This document shows, in pieces, positions 49,756-59,356 of a DNA stretch of 64,000 bases. Position 1 is the first letter of the stretch; each line of letters starts with the position of its first letter. The notes under the pieces are model-generated. The model searched no databases. It worked only from the letters and a program-made list of their open reading frames with translations, and was not told the DNA's origin. Source of the stretch: SZUA-309 sp965215995 (GTDB lineage: Bacteria; Pseudomonadota; Gammaproteobacteria; Pseudomonadales; Azotimanducaceae); assembly GCA_965215995.1 (NCBI GenBank), contig OZ244128.1, positions 682,001-746,000 on the forward strand. Reading direction: 5' to 3'. The position numbers and the translations under genes were made by a program.

Positions 49756-51999
49756 CTAGGCCCCATTGGCTTCCCGGATCGCCTTGAGAATCCGCGGCGG
49801 TGACATGGGGGTGTGATCCAGCCGCACACCCACCGCGTTGGATACGGCGCCTGCGATCGCGGCCAGGGGCGGGACGATCGAGGTCTCGCCAACCCCGCGG
49901 ATTCCGTAGGGATGATTCGGGTTCGGGATCTCCAGGATCTCCGTGTCGATGAACGGCAGATCGGAGCAGACCGGAATCCGGTAGTCGAGGAAGCTCGGGT
50001 TCTGCAGCCGACCGTCTTCGCCGTATACGTACTCCTCGTTGAGCGCCCAGCCGATGCCCTGCGCCGCAGCCCCCTGGAACTGGCCTTCCACATAATCCGG
50101 ATGAATGGCTTTGCCCGCATCCTGCACCACCGTATAGCGCAGGATCGTCGTCTTGCCGGTTTCCGGGTCCACCTCCACATCGCAGATGTGACTGGCAAAG
50201 GACACGCCGGCCCCATCGGCCACCACCTCGTTGTGCCCGGCAATGGGGCCACCGGTCTGTGGTGACTTCTTGGCGATCTCCGCCAGAGTCAACGGTGCCA
50301 GGTTGCTGTGCTCTACACCCATCGCGTGGGCCGCGCCATCCTTCCACTCGATGTCTTCCACATCGACTTCCATCATCAGCGCGGCACGCTGCTTGAGCAC
50401 ATCCACCGCCGCTCGAGCGGCGAAGATCGTTGCCATGCCGGAGGAGAACGTGCCCCGGCTGCCTTCCGTGGTGTCGTTGTGACCCAATGAGGACGTATCA
50501 CCCACGTTGACCTTCACCTTGTCGTAGGGAATGCCGAGCTCTTCTGCTGCAATGAGCGCCATGGATGCCCGGGCACCGCCCACGTCCACGGTTCCCATGG
50601 TCAGGTTCACGGTGCCATCCACGCCGATGTTCAGGTCGGTGCAGGTCTGACCGCCGAAGTTGAACCAGAAACCGCAGGCCATGCCCCGTCCCTGATTCTT
50701 GCCGAGCTTGGCACTCATGTGCGGATGGTTCTTCACGGCCCGAAGGGTGGCTTCTATACCAATGGGCCCGTAAGTGGGTCCGTAGGCCGCCCTGGAACCT
50801 TCCTTCGCAACGTTCTTCAAGCGAAAGTCCACCGGGTCCATGCCGATTTTTTCGGCCACCAGATCCATGGTGCTTTCTACCGCGAACGCCGCCATGGGCG
50901 CGGAAGGTGCGCGATAGGCCGCGACTTTCGGCCGATTGACCAGCACGTCATAAGCGACCGCCTGCACGTTCGGCAGGTCGTAGCAGGCCCATGCCGTCAT
51001 GCCGCCCAACATGCCCCAGGGGCCCGGAAACGGACCGTCCTGGTAGCGCAGCGTGGCAAGCCCGGCGGTAATGGTGCCGTCTTTCTTTGCCCCGATCTTC
51101 ACATCCATGGAGGTGGAGCAAGTGGGGCCGGAGCCCATGAAGACCTCGTCTCGCGGCATTACCAGCTTCACCGGGCGGTTCGCTTTGCGGGAAAGCGCAA
51201 GCGCAAGCGGCTCCATCCACACATGAGTCTTGCCGCCGAAGCCGCCGCCAATCTCCGAGGACGTCACCTTGAGCTTGGCGATATCCATGCCGAGCAACTG
51301 CGCGCACACGGTGCGGAAGGTAAAGTGACCCTGCGTGGTCACCCACAGCTCTCCATCGCCATCGGGGCCGACGCTAGCCAGGCAGGCGTGAGGCTCGATG
51401 TAACCCTGATGGGTCTGCTCCGTCTTGAAGCTCTTCTCGATGATCACGTCCGCTTCCGCGAAACCTGCTTCCACGTCACCGTGGCCGAACTGCGAGACAT
51501 TGACGATGTTCGAGGGCTTGCCCTCGTGCTCCACGCCCGGTTGAACGATGGGCGCATCATCCGCCATGGCCGCATCGACGTCGGTCACGTGCGGCAACGT
51601 CTTGTATTCCACCTTGATGGCCTTGAGCGCCTTGCGCGCCGTCGGCTCATCCACTGCAGCCACCGCGGCCACCGCGTGGCCGTGATAGAGCGCAGTACCA
51701 CGGGCCATGCAGTTCACCAGAATGTCGTAATTCGGTCCCCGGCCGCCGGTGAGGTCAGGCAGGTCATCACAGGTGATGACGGCCTTCACCCCTTTCATCC
51801 GTTCTGCGCGGCTGGTATCGATCTTCTTGATCTTCGCGTGCGCGTGCGGTGAGCGGAGAATTCGCCCAACAAGTTGCCCTGGCGCAAACGCATCTGCCCC
51901 GTAGCGGGCGCGGCCGGTTACCTTGTCGATGCCATCCGGCCGCCGCACCCGGGAGCCGATGACCTTGAAGTCCTGATCTGTGTAACTTTGCTCTGCCAT
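49756..51999 (-). CDS. Molybdenum hydroxylase, large (molybdopterin) subunit
   Basis: A 747-residue xanthine dehydrogenase/aldehyde oxidase-type subunit. Typical blocks are KVTGRARYGADAFAPGQLVG, VTSSEIGGGFGGKTHVWMEP, PVKLVMPRDEVFMGSGP, AYRAPSAP, and the C-terminal GIRGVGETSIVPPLAAIAGAV with the catalytic Glu (GVGET). ATG at 51999 was chosen over the longer frame because GAGGATGGGCTA lies upstream. The substrate, an N-heterocycle or aldehyde, is not clear. A FAD and an iron-sulfur gene precede it, completing the three-subunit enzyme. Confidence 0.92.
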   Translation of the reverse strand: MAEQSYTDQDFKVIGSRVRRPDGIDKVTGRARYGADAFAPGQLVGRILRSPHAHAKIKKIDTSRAERMKGVKAVITCDDLPDLTGGRGPNYDILVNCMARGTALYHGHAVAAVAAVDEPTARKALKAIKVEYKTLPHVTDVDAAMADDAPIVQPGVEHEGKPSNIVNVSQFGHGDVEAGFAEADVIIEKSFKTEQTHQGYIEPHACLASVGPDGDGELWVTTQGHFTFRTVCAQLLGMDIAKLKVTSSEIGGGFGGKTHVWMEPLALALSRKANRPVKLVMPRDEVFMGSGPTCSTSMDVKIGAKKDGTITAGLATLRYQDGPFPGPWGMLGGMTAWACYDLPNVQAVAYDVLVNRPKVAAYRAPSAPMAAFAVESTMDLVAEKIGMDPVDFRLKNVAKEGSRAAYGPTYGPIGIEATLRAVKNHPHMSAKLGKNQGRGMACGFWFNFGGQTCTDLNIGVDGTVNLTMGTVDVGGARASMALIAAEELGIPYDKVKVNVGDTSSLGHNDTTEGSRGTFSSGMATIFAARAAVDVLKQRAALMMEVDVEDIEWKDGAAHAMGVEHSNLAPLTLAEIAKKSPQTGGPIAGHNEVVADGAGVSFASHICDVEVDPETGKTTILRYTVVQDAGKAIHPDYVEGQFQGAAAQGIGWALNEEYVYGEDGRLQNPSFLDYRIPVCSDLPFIDTEILEIPNPNHPYGIRGVGETSIVPPLAAIAGAVSNAVGVRLDHTPMSPPRILKAIREANGA

Positions 52000-52012
52000 T
52001 AGCCCATCCTCC

Positions 52013-52522
52013 TCACTTCTTCTTGCCGGCTTTCTTGCCCTTCGCTGCACCTTTGCGCAGCTCCTCACCGGCTGCATCTACCGCCCGGACGATCTTGTCG
52101 TACCCCGTGCAACGGCACAGGTTGCCGGCCAGCGCGTAGCGGATCTCTTCCTCTGTCGGATCCGGGTTCTCATCCAGCAGCGCTTTGGCCGCCACCAGAA
52201 AACCAGGGGTACAGATGCCACACTGCAGGGCGGCATGCTCGAGGAACTTATCCTGCAGCGGGTGCAGCTTGTTGCCGTCAGCCAGTCCTTCCACGGTGGC
52301 GATCTTCTTGCCTTCCACCTCAGCGCCGAGCACCAGGCAGGAACACATGAGCTGACCGTCCACGATCACGCTGCAGGCGCCGCAATCGCCGGTACCGCAA
52401 CCTTCCTTGGCGCCAGTGAGCCCCAGCCGATTGCGCAGCACGTCCAGCAGGGTCTCACCTGGATGACAGACGAACTCTTCCACATCACCGTTGACGGTGG
52501 TCGATACCTGTACGCCGCTCAT
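52013..52522 (-). CDS. Molybdenum hydroxylase, [2Fe-2S] subunit (CoxS-like)
   Basis: A 169-residue subunit with the plant-type cluster CGTGDCGACSVIVDGQLMCSC and the second cluster CGICTPGF with CRCTGYDKI. It is a small subunit that carries electrons from the molybdenum centre to FAD. The Lys-rich tail (KGAAKGKKAGKKK) is unusual. Its ATG overlaps the stop of the FAD-subunit gene (ATGA), implying translational coupling. Confidence 0.94.
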   Translation of the reverse strand: MSGVQVSTTVNGDVEEFVCHPGETLLDVLRNRLGLTGAKEGCGTGDCGACSVIVDGQLMCSCLVLGAEVEGKKIATVEGLADGNKLHPLQDKFLEHAALQCGICTPGFLVAAKALLDENPDPTEEEIRYALAGNLCRCTGYDKIVRAVDAAGEELRKGAAKGKKAGKKK

Positions 52523-53385
52523 TGCTTACCTCCCGCGCGCTCGTATGCAATCAATGCCGCTCGCCGGGCAAGCACCCCGGCCACTTCTGTTCGAAACTCG
52601 ATGGTGCCCCGCATATCGTCGATAGGCTTGCAGGCCGCCTCACAGGCCGATGCAAGGGCGGCGAGCGCTTCCTCATCGAGTTTGCTGCCGATGATGGCTT
52701 TCGCTGCGTCTTCCACCAGCAGCACGGTAGGTGCCACAGCACCGAGCGCAACACGCGCTTTCTTGACCACACCTTTTCCGTCGATGCTCAGATTCACTCC
52801 AGCACTGACAACGGCAATGTCCATTTCCGTGCGCGGAATGAAGCGAAGATAGGCGTCGCCGGACTTCGGCTGCTTTTTCGGCAGCGAAATGGACTCGATG
52901 ATCTCGCCCTTCTTGAGTGAGGTCTTGCCGGGGCCTGTCGGGATCTTCTCGACAGCCACCGTGCGCCGGCCATTGGGCCCGACCACGTTGGCCTTCGCCC
53001 CGGCAGCGACCATCGCCGGCACGCTGTCAGCAGCCGGTGAGGCATTGCAGAGATTGCCGGTCATGGTGGCACGGCCCTGAATCTGATCGGAGCCGATCAG
53101 ATTGGTCGCTTCGACCACTCCGGGCCAGGCCTTCACCAGCGCCTTGTTCTTAGCGAGCCTGGCACCGGAAACGCTGGCGCCGATCTTGAAGCCACCATTA
53201 CCGGTCTTCTTGATCCCTTGAGTTGCATCGATTCGCTTGATGTCGACGATGAGATCAGGCTCGAGCGCCCCACTCTTCATCCTGACGAGTAAATCTGTGC
53301 CGCCAGCAAGAACGACGGCTTTGCCCTTGGCACCGGCCAGGAGCTTCGCCGCTTCTTTCGCGGACGATGGCGCTTCATATCGCAT
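52519..53385 (-). CDS. Molybdenum hydroxylase, FAD subunit (CoxM-like)
   Basis: A 288-residue FAD-binding subunit: AKLLAGAKGKAVVLAGGTDLLVRMKSG holds the FAD loop, NLIGSDQIQGRATMTGNLCNASPAAD the second FAD contact, and RFIPRTEMDIAVVSAGV the CoxM block. It is the first gene of the minus-strand run FAD, [2Fe-2S], molybdenum subunit, MoaD, PyrD-PyrK. The promoter must lie in the 195-base gap shared with the divergent SDR at 53581. Confidence 0.93.
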   Translation of the reverse strand: MRYEAPSSAKEAAKLLAGAKGKAVVLAGGTDLLVRMKSGALEPDLIVDIKRIDATQGIKKTGNGGFKIGASVSGARLAKNKALVKAWPGVVEATNLIGSDQIQGRATMTGNLCNASPAADSVPAMVAAGAKANVVGPNGRRTVAVEKIPTGPGKTSLKKGEIIESISLPKKQPKSGDAYLRFIPRTEMDIAVVSAGVNLSIDGKGVVKKARVALGAVAPTVLLVEDAAKAIIGSKLDEEALAALASACEAACKPIDDMRGTIEFRTEVAGVLARRAALIAYERAGGKQ

Positions 53386-53580
53386 ACGCGGATAGCCTCC
53401 CCAAAAAGAATTTCTCTGATTCGCAGAGCTGCTCTGCGGTCATCCCCGCCACCCGTCAAGGGTGGGTCGATGACTCTCTCCCTTTTCCCTGCCGGGGTCA
53501 AGGCGAGCAGCCAGGATTTGCTGCGCGACACCCACCCCACGCTGCAATGCTATATTTCCAGAACCAAAGGGAGGGTTGAT

Positions 53581-54369
53581 ATGGATCTCGAGAACACAGT
53601 CGCCGTGGTGACCGGGGCCGGTTCCGGCATTGGTCGCGCTCTTGCCATCGGGCTTGCAGCGGTCGGTGCGCGTGCGGTCGTCTGCACAGATCTGAACGGC
53701 GACAACGCAGCAGAAACCGCGGCCATGATAGGTGCTGCTGCCACCGCCGGGGCGGTCGATGTGGGTGACGAGCAAGCCATCGAGGCACTTGTCGCTGAAA
53801 CGGAGTCCGGCATCGGGCCCATCGATCTGTTCGTCTCTAACGCTGGTTATGGTCAGCGCGGCGGTCTCGATCTGCCCACGGAAGACTGGATGCGAATGAT
53901 GAACGTGCACGTCTGGTCGCATCTCGCCGCTGCCAGGGCGGTGATCCCCGGGATGATCGAACGCGGTGGCGGTTACCTGCTGAACACAGCCTCCGCTGCC
54001 GGTCTGCTCACCCAGATCGATTCCGGTCCCTATGCGGTATCGAAGCATGCCGCCGTTGCCTTTGCAGAGTGGATCTCCATCAACTACGGCGATAAAGGCA
54101 TCGGTGTCTCCGTGCTCTGCCCACAGGCGGTCCGCACCGCCATTCTCGGGCCCGGCACTCAGGAAAACCGACCGAAGAGTCAGGCCAGCCTGGATGGCGT
54201 TCTCGAGCCTGAAGTCGTAGCTGATGCCTGTATCGAAGCAGTGCGCGAAGAGCGATTCCTCGTGCTGCCGCATCCGGAGGTCGCCACCTACTTCCAGCGC
54301 AAGGCCAGTGATTACGACCGCTGGCTGGGCGGCATGCGGCGATTCCGGGATCGACTCTCGGACGACTGA
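53581..54369 (+). CDS. Short-chain dehydrogenase/reductase
   Basis: A 262-residue SDR: TGAGSGIGRALAIGL, NAGYGQRG, and active-site NTASAAG with Y-A-V-S-K. The C-terminal RFLVLPHPEVATYFQRKASDYDRWLGGMRRFRDRL matches that of the SDR at 29779, so they are paralogs. ATG at 53581 follows AAAGGGAGGG; the longer frame upstream is not supported. Divergent from the molybdenum hydroxylase genes. Confidence 0.93.
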   Translation: MDLENTVAVVTGAGSGIGRALAIGLAAVGARAVVCTDLNGDNAAETAAMIGAAATAGAVDVGDEQAIEALVAETESGIGPIDLFVSNAGYGQRGGLDLPTEDWMRMMNVHVWSHLAAARAVIPGMIERGGGYLLNTASAAGLLTQIDSGPYAVSKHAAVAFAEWISINYGDKGIGVSVLCPQAVRTAILGPGTQENRPKSQASLDGVLEPEVVADACIEAVREERFLVLPHPEVATYFQRKASDYDRWLGGMRRFRDRLSDD

Positions 54370-54375
54370 CGCCCA

Positions 54376-54403
54376 GAAAAGAAGCCCCGCGAAGCGCGGG
54401 GCT
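54376..54403 (-). terminator. Rho-independent terminator (minus strand)
   Basis: A nine-pair stem with a three-base loop: AGCCCCGCG (54383-54391) and CGCGGGGCT (54395-54403). On the minus strand it is followed by TCTTTTCT. It should end the DUF839 transcript; on the plus strand no T-run follows, so it would end the SDR message less well. Confidence 0.85.
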
Positions 54404-54456
54404 CTGAAACCAGGGCCACCAGAGGGGAGCCGGCGCCCCTTGCGGACGAAGCGCTC

Positions 54457-56157
54457 TTACGGACGGAGCGCGCTGGAGTAGCGACCTGCCCGATTCAGCT
54501 TGCGCTGGTAGTTCACGTCCCGCGCCTTGGTACAGGTGCGGATTCTGTGCTTGCCATAGTAGTGGTATTTGTAGCCGCCATTGGCACACAGGGGCGGGAC
54601 CACGTCGGCAATGTCGAATTCCCAGACCGCATCACCATGCTGACCGCCGACTGCGATATTGGTCGTGGTGGGGTGTTGCACGGAGATTACGAACCGCGAC
54701 GGATCTTTCGGGTGGAAGATCATGCCGGTCGCTTCCGAGCCCGCAACCTGGAGGCTGATGAAGTGGTCGAGGGACTCGGCCACACCATCGTTGTCCTTGT
54801 CACGAGCAAACCAGACATCGCCGCCCACGTCGCCGCTATTCGGCGAATCTTCGATGATGTAGATGTTGCCCAGAGCGTCCTGAGCCAGATTGTCCGGAGA
54901 GTTCAGTATTCCCGTGGTCGGTAGAAAGCCAACGTTTTTAGGCGTCTCGGGGCTCGCGAACTGGCGAACCATCGCCTTGTTGCCACCGAGGTTCTCGATG
55001 GAGATGACCGCATGCTCGGAGGTCGTGGTTACGTACAGCAGTTCGTTGCCGTTTCTGCTCTTGCCGATCGTCATGTCCTCCGGGCGTCCGAACGGCGTGC
55101 CGCCAACATCATCAGCTGAGTCACGTCCGGGACGCGCGGAGGGCTGGCAGCGATTCTCGGAAGGCACGCACTGATCACTGTCGTCCAGGTCGGAATTATC
55201 ATAGGGATTACGCACGCCGGCCAGAGGCACCCCGTTCTCGTCCGTGATCGGTACCCAGGTTGCCGGTCCGAATCGGGAAGCCTGCACAGCCGGATCCTGG
55301 TTCGTGTCGGAATCGGAGCTGCCGCTGCCGTCCCAACGCTCGTCCACGTTGCCGATGAAGCCGTCGGTTGACAGCACGAAAGTCTGACCACCACCCGCGT
55401 AGTCACCTTTGTTCTTCAGCACCAGCTTGTAGATGGAACCGGAACGGTCCTCGTCGATGAAGTAGATCACCTTGTTCTCGTGCTTCAGCGAGAAGTTGAT
55501 GCCTTCGTGGGAGACCTTGGCAATGCCGGTCAGCTCGCGATAGCCCTGGCCCGGCTGCATGTCGGCGGAACCGGCTACCGGATCAGCGGGCGCCGGTCCA
55601 AAGGGATCCATGATTTCCACCACACGACCCTGACCTGACCACTCCTCAGCAGCGATGATGGTCATGTTCGGAGTCAGGCGGGCCGGATCGAAAGCGCCGT
55701 AATCGTGCGACCAGGTCTCGCCGAGAATGTCATTGCGATCGCCCTGCTCATTGCCCGCAAAGATCAGCTGGGTCAGCGCCGTTTCCGAGTCGTAACGCGA
55801 AACGCCTGCGCCGATGCCGGTCTCATGCGGAATGAACACGTAGCGCCCCTTAGGACCATACGCCAGCATGTCGAACATGGAAGCACCAGCGCCGGAGGGA
55901 TTGCCGCGACCGTCGCCATCCGTTCGCTGGATGGATTGGAGCACGTCGCTCTCCACCTCTACCAGGCTCATCAGCTTGGTCTGGCTGATGCCAGCCGGGG
56001 TCTGCCACGGCGAGTTGAGCTCATTGACATGGTCCGGTGAAGCAACGGCGGAGGACTGGGTCAGGGGCGAGAAGTACGGGTCAGTACCCGCAATCGCCGT
56101 CGGTGAAACTGCCAGCGCAAGGACGCCAGCAGCCAGATGCTTGGATCTTAACTGCAT
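54457..56157 (-). CDS. Secreted DUF839/PhoX-like protein
   Basis: A 566-residue exported protein. The signal is RSKHLAAGVLALAVSPTAIAG. The body has repeated segments typical of DUF839 (GRYVFIPHETGIG, ETWSHDYGAFDPARLTPNMTIIAAEEWSGQGRVVE, SHEGINFSLKHENKVIYFIDEDRSGSIYKL) in a beta-propeller-like pattern. PhoX-type phosphatases belong to this group, but the key residues of PhoX cannot be checked by eye. ATG at 56157 starts the signal; the ORF open to 56211 is not needed. A diheme protein gene lies next upstream. Confidence 0.88.
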   Translation of the reverse strand: MQLRSKHLAAGVLALAVSPTAIAGTDPYFSPLTQSSAVASPDHVNELNSPWQTPAGISQTKLMSLVEVESDVLQSIQRTDGDGRGNPSGAGASMFDMLAYGPKGRYVFIPHETGIGAGVSRYDSETALTQLIFAGNEQGDRNDILGETWSHDYGAFDPARLTPNMTIIAAEEWSGQGRVVEIMDPFGPAPADPVAGSADMQPGQGYRELTGIAKVSHEGINFSLKHENKVIYFIDEDRSGSIYKLVLKNKGDYAGGGQTFVLSTDGFIGNVDERWDGSGSSDSDTNQDPAVQASRFGPATWVPITDENGVPLAGVRNPYDNSDLDDSDQCVPSENRCQPSARPGRDSADDVGGTPFGRPEDMTIGKSRNGNELLYVTTTSEHAVISIENLGGNKAMVRQFASPETPKNVGFLPTTGILNSPDNLAQDALGNIYIIEDSPNSGDVGGDVWFARDKDNDGVAESLDHFISLQVAGSEATGMIFHPKDPSRFVISVQHPTTTNIAVGGQHGDAVWEFDIADVVPPLCANGGYKYHYYGKHRIRTCTKARDVNYQRKLNRAGRYSSALRP

Positions 56158-56324
56158 GGTTTTTTCTCTCTTCGAGCTAGATTTGAGTCTTCTGGTTCGG
56201 GATTCCCGCACCCATCTCCCCGGTGCAGTTCGTCGAACAAAGACAGATTGCCTTACCGAGATTTCACGCAGGTAACGTCCAGATAACGATTCGGTGAAGC
56301 TGTGATGACAGACTGAAGACAGCC

Positions 56325-58022
56325 TCAGTCGGCGGCAGCAGTAGCGTCATCCACCTTCTCTGCCGCCACTTCGACAGGTTGCCGACTCCAATCGAGGCGA
56401 ATGTCCCAGGAGAAAAACCTGTCGATCGGCAGGCTTGACGCAGTATCATTGTCGATGTGACGGAAAACGTTCTCCGGTGGCACCGCGGTGGCGTCCCGAC
56501 CGTAGATATAGTCCTGCTCCGCCACGATGACCCGATAGGCTTTGTTCAGCTCGAGTGCCCGCTCTGGTGATGGGCTGATTAGTTCGTAGACGTCCTTCGC
56601 CCCAGCAACGGCTGTCTCATTGACCCGGCCGTCTTCATGGAACCAGCGTGCAAACATCTCCGGATTGGAGCGGAACTCACCACCGCCACCAACGCGTTCG
56701 AGATAGGTTGCGATTTCGCCTTTCCGCTCACCCAGGTTAGGTGCATCCGGCATACCGCGAAGATCGATATAGCCCCAGCCTTCGGCGCCATCCACCTTGC
56801 GGGGAAATCCGAAGGTCTTATCGATGGTGGCGCCAATGGCGGCGTGGCAACCCATGCAGAACAGGTTCTCTTCGTAGGAGAGCGTCCTGAGGGCACCATC
56901 ATGACCTTCGATGAAGCCCTGCACTGACCAGCCGAAGCCGTTATCGAGACCGTGATCGCCAATGAGCTGATACGCAGGTAAGCGACCGGCTTCTTTAGCG
57001 AAGTTCTCCAACTCGTACTCGCGCTCGTAGATCGCCTTGTTATAGGCTTTCCACTTGCGCATATAGCGGACTTCTTTCATCCGCTGCGGAACGGCGATCT
57101 GCCCCTCATCATCGACACCAACGTAACGAACGGTGTGCAGAAACTCGGTTTCCTGCGGATACAGATAGGTACTGGTCAACATGTCCGATGCCCCACCCAC
57201 ATAGGCCGCCCGGGCCAGAACTTCCCGGGCAACGCCGAGCTCGCCATCGCCATCGAGATCCACACCGACCATCTGCTCGTCGATCGGCAGCGAGCCAATT
57301 CGCTCGTAGCCCTTCAGCGACACTTCCACCAGTGCCAGATTGGCTTTGTAGATCTCGCGGGAGTAGTGCCCCTCGGCATCCGTCCTGAATCGCGCGCCAA
57401 GACGGATCATCACGTCATCGGTGGAGCCGTTGGTAGGCCAGAAGGTGCTCGGCAGCGGTTTGTAGCTGAAGGCAACCCAGTGACTGCCATCCAGGGCAAA
57501 CCCTTCGTCGTCAAAGGCCTCGGCAGCAAGTTGCAGGTTTTTCAGATCCGGAATCCAGCCAGCAAACTCGGCGGCACGCAGCCTCGGAGCCAGCGCGCTG
57601 TAGTTGTCCTGATTCACCCAGATACTGATCTCCTCATCGGTAATCGCCGTCACTGCTTCCGAGCGATCCTCGAACAGGTTTTCCCAATGATTGGTCATGC
57701 CGACATCGCTGAAGGCATAGGAGACCTGCAGGTGGCCGTCGTCCATAGTGTTTTCACGGCCGTCAACCCGACTCTGATGGCATACGTAGCAGGGATTGAA
57801 CTGCCCGTCTGTCTTTGTGTAGCACTGCGGCGGGATGGGTGCTTCTGCATTGAAGGTGGTCCTTACCGGATGCAGTTCCGGTAGCGGCCGGGTCACCACA
57901 CCTTGCTGTGTTTTGAGAGCGTGCAGAACCTGCTTATGAACGGGTTCGGATTCGGCGAGCAATGCCAGCGAGTTCGTCAGGAGGAAGGTGCAAGCGCCAG
58001 AGGCAATAATGAAGCGGAACAT
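56325..58022 (-). CDS. Secreted diheme c-type cytochrome-like protein
   Basis: A 565-residue exported protein with signal IASGACTFLLTNSLALLA and two haem c motifs, CYVCH near residue 78 and CMGCH near residue 390. The stretch between has EIYKANLALVEVSLKGYERIGSL and VGVDLDGDGELGVAREV, which I do not place in a known family. It could bring electrons to or from a periplasmic enzyme. It lies 167 bases upstream of the DUF839 gene on the same strand, so the two may act together. Confidence 0.85.
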   Translation of the reverse strand: MFRFIIASGACTFLLTNSLALLAESEPVHKQVLHALKTQQGVVTRPLPELHPVRTTFNAEAPIPPQCYTKTDGQFNPCYVCHQSRVDGRENTMDDGHLQVSYAFSDVGMTNHWENLFEDRSEAVTAITDEEISIWVNQDNYSALAPRLRAAEFAGWIPDLKNLQLAAEAFDDEGFALDGSHWVAFSYKPLPSTFWPTNGSTDDVMIRLGARFRTDAEGHYSREIYKANLALVEVSLKGYERIGSLPIDEQMVGVDLDGDGELGVAREVLARAAYVGGASDMLTSTYLYPQETEFLHTVRYVGVDDEGQIAVPQRMKEVRYMRKWKAYNKAIYEREYELENFAKEAGRLPAYQLIGDHGLDNGFGWSVQGFIEGHDGALRTLSYEENLFCMGCHAAIGATIDKTFGFPRKVDGAEGWGYIDLRGMPDAPNLGERKGEIATYLERVGGGGEFRSNPEMFARWFHEDGRVNETAVAGAKDVYELISPSPERALELNKAYRVIVAEQDYIYGRDATAVPPENVFRHIDNDTASSLPIDRFFSWDIRLDWSRQPVEVAAEKVDDATAAAD

Positions 58023-58138
58023 GGGCAGCCTGATCGGAAATGGAAACCGCTGGACCGTACCGCAGCATGGTTACCGATCCATGACGCCACCAGGATTCAG
58101 CAGATCAGGCTCGCTGCAGGGATTCCCTGCAGCAGCCA

Positions 58139-58678
58139 CTATGGCCGCGGGTCGTCACCCTGGAGTTCAGCCAACCGCTCCGCGGCATCAACTTCTGCCG
58201 CTTCCGCCTCTGCAAGGCGGGTTTCCAACAGGTCGTACTCGTCGACGATGCCATCCAGGAAGATGAGCATCTCTTCTTCGAGGGTATCGGGATCCATACC
58301 CTGAGCTTCCATCTCAAGAAGCTCGGCTTCTTTCGCATCAAAGCGTGTATCAAGCACGTCGAGTTCGGTTTCCACAGCTTCCAGCTCGGCGACTGCCGAC
58401 TGCCAGAGCGAACGGGCTGCTTCGAGCTCCGCTTCTTCGACAACCGGAAGCGCCGATTCGCTGACCGGTGCTGCAGTCCTCGCAGCCGAGGAGGATTGAG
58501 GCACGGATCGATTGATTTCCGGCGCCGGCGTGGGCGATCTAGCTTCCGGAATGGTAGCGACGGGTTGCGGTTCAGGAGGTTTTTCACCCCCTGCCAAACC
58601 TTCCCGGTAGAAATAGATCACCACCACGATGGCCACACCGGCGAGCACAGCTGAGATTTCGAACAGTCGTTTACGCAT
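58139..58678 (-). CDS. Membrane-anchored coiled-coil protein
   Basis: A 179-residue protein: membrane helix ISAVLAGVAIVVVIYFY near residues 8-24, a Pro/Ala/Ser-rich linker, then a long coiled coil rich in Glu, Ala and Leu (EAELEAARSLWQSAVAELEAVETELDVLDTRFDAKEAELLEMEA). No Cys or known domain. Its orientation is probably N-terminus in, coiled coil in the periplasm. It may be cotranscribed with the diheme gene (116 bases away). Confidence 0.7.
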   Translation of the reverse strand: MRKRLFEISAVLAGVAIVVVIYFYREGLAGGEKPPEPQPVATIPEARSPTPAPEINRSVPQSSSAARTAAPVSESALPVVEEAELEAARSLWQSAVAELEAVETELDVLDTRFDAKEAELLEMEAQGMDPDTLEEEMLIFLDGIVDEYDLLETRLAEAEAAEVDAAERLAELQGDDPRP

Positions 58679-58730
58679 ATGGGTCTGAGATCGGAAAGCG
58701 GCAACTTAGGTCATGGATGTTTCGCTGAGA

Positions 58731-59243
58731 TTAAACCATCCGTTCTCGCGGTAGTGAGATATAGAGCAGGGTATCGGGATCGTTGTCGTAGCAGTCGTCC
58801 GCCAGCACGAAACCGGCGTTTTCCAGCATCTGTATCGAGGCCGCATTCTGCCTGTGCACCGTTGCTCTAAGTTCCCCCAGGTTCAGCGTCCGCCACGCCC
58901 AGTCCAGCAGACCATCGAGCAGCTCAGTGCCAAGTCCTTGTCCCCAGTAGTCCCGGTACAGACCGTACAGGATCTCTTCGCCACCCTCCTCAGGACGGGC
59001 GATGCCGCTCCAGCCGATCAGCGTTCCGCAGCTACGGAGAACCACGGCTCCGGTGCCGTAGCCAAATCGCGCCACGTTCTGCCGACTGTTCTCGATCCAC
59101 TGCTCAGTCAGCTTTCGCGACAGGGGCCTGCCATCCCCCACGTAGCGTGAGGTCTCCGAATCAGCGCTGATCTCTGCCAATCGATCCAGGTCGTCGGCCT
59201 CGAAGCTTCTGAACAGCAGGCGCGCGGTTTCAAATGTATTCAC
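58731..59243 (-). CDS. GNAT acetyltransferase (RimJ/RimL type)
   Basis: A 170-residue N-acetyltransferase: ETARLLFRSFEADDLDRLAEISADSETSRYVGDGRPLS is the typical start, YRDYWGQGLGTELLDGLLDWAW the acetyl-CoA loop (Q-G-L-G-T), and ENAGFVLADDCYDNDPDTLLY the end. The GTG start has no striking ribosome site. The substrate is unknown; such enzymes acetylate ribosomal proteins or small amines. Confidence 0.9.
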   Translation of the reverse strand: MNTFETARLLFRSFEADDLDRLAEISADSETSRYVGDGRPLSRKLTEQWIENSRQNVARFGYGTGAVVLRSCGTLIGWSGIARPEEGGEEILYGLYRDYWGQGLGTELLDGLLDWAWRTLNLGELRATVHRQNAASIQMLENAGFVLADDCYDNDPDTLLYISLPRERMV

Positions 59244-59356
59244 GACTCGCCTCAGCGCTGCACCTTTTCCGGCAGCTTGGTTCGATGTCCCGCACTATGG
59301 TTCCAGATCGGATGTCGCTACGGTATCCACATTGAGAAACGCAGAGGGCAGCCCAC

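Noticed and set aside
53440..54273. 277-codon open frame on the minus strand inside the SDR gene
   Set aside because: It is antisense to a well-conserved SDR and has no family pattern; the plus strand is clearly coding.
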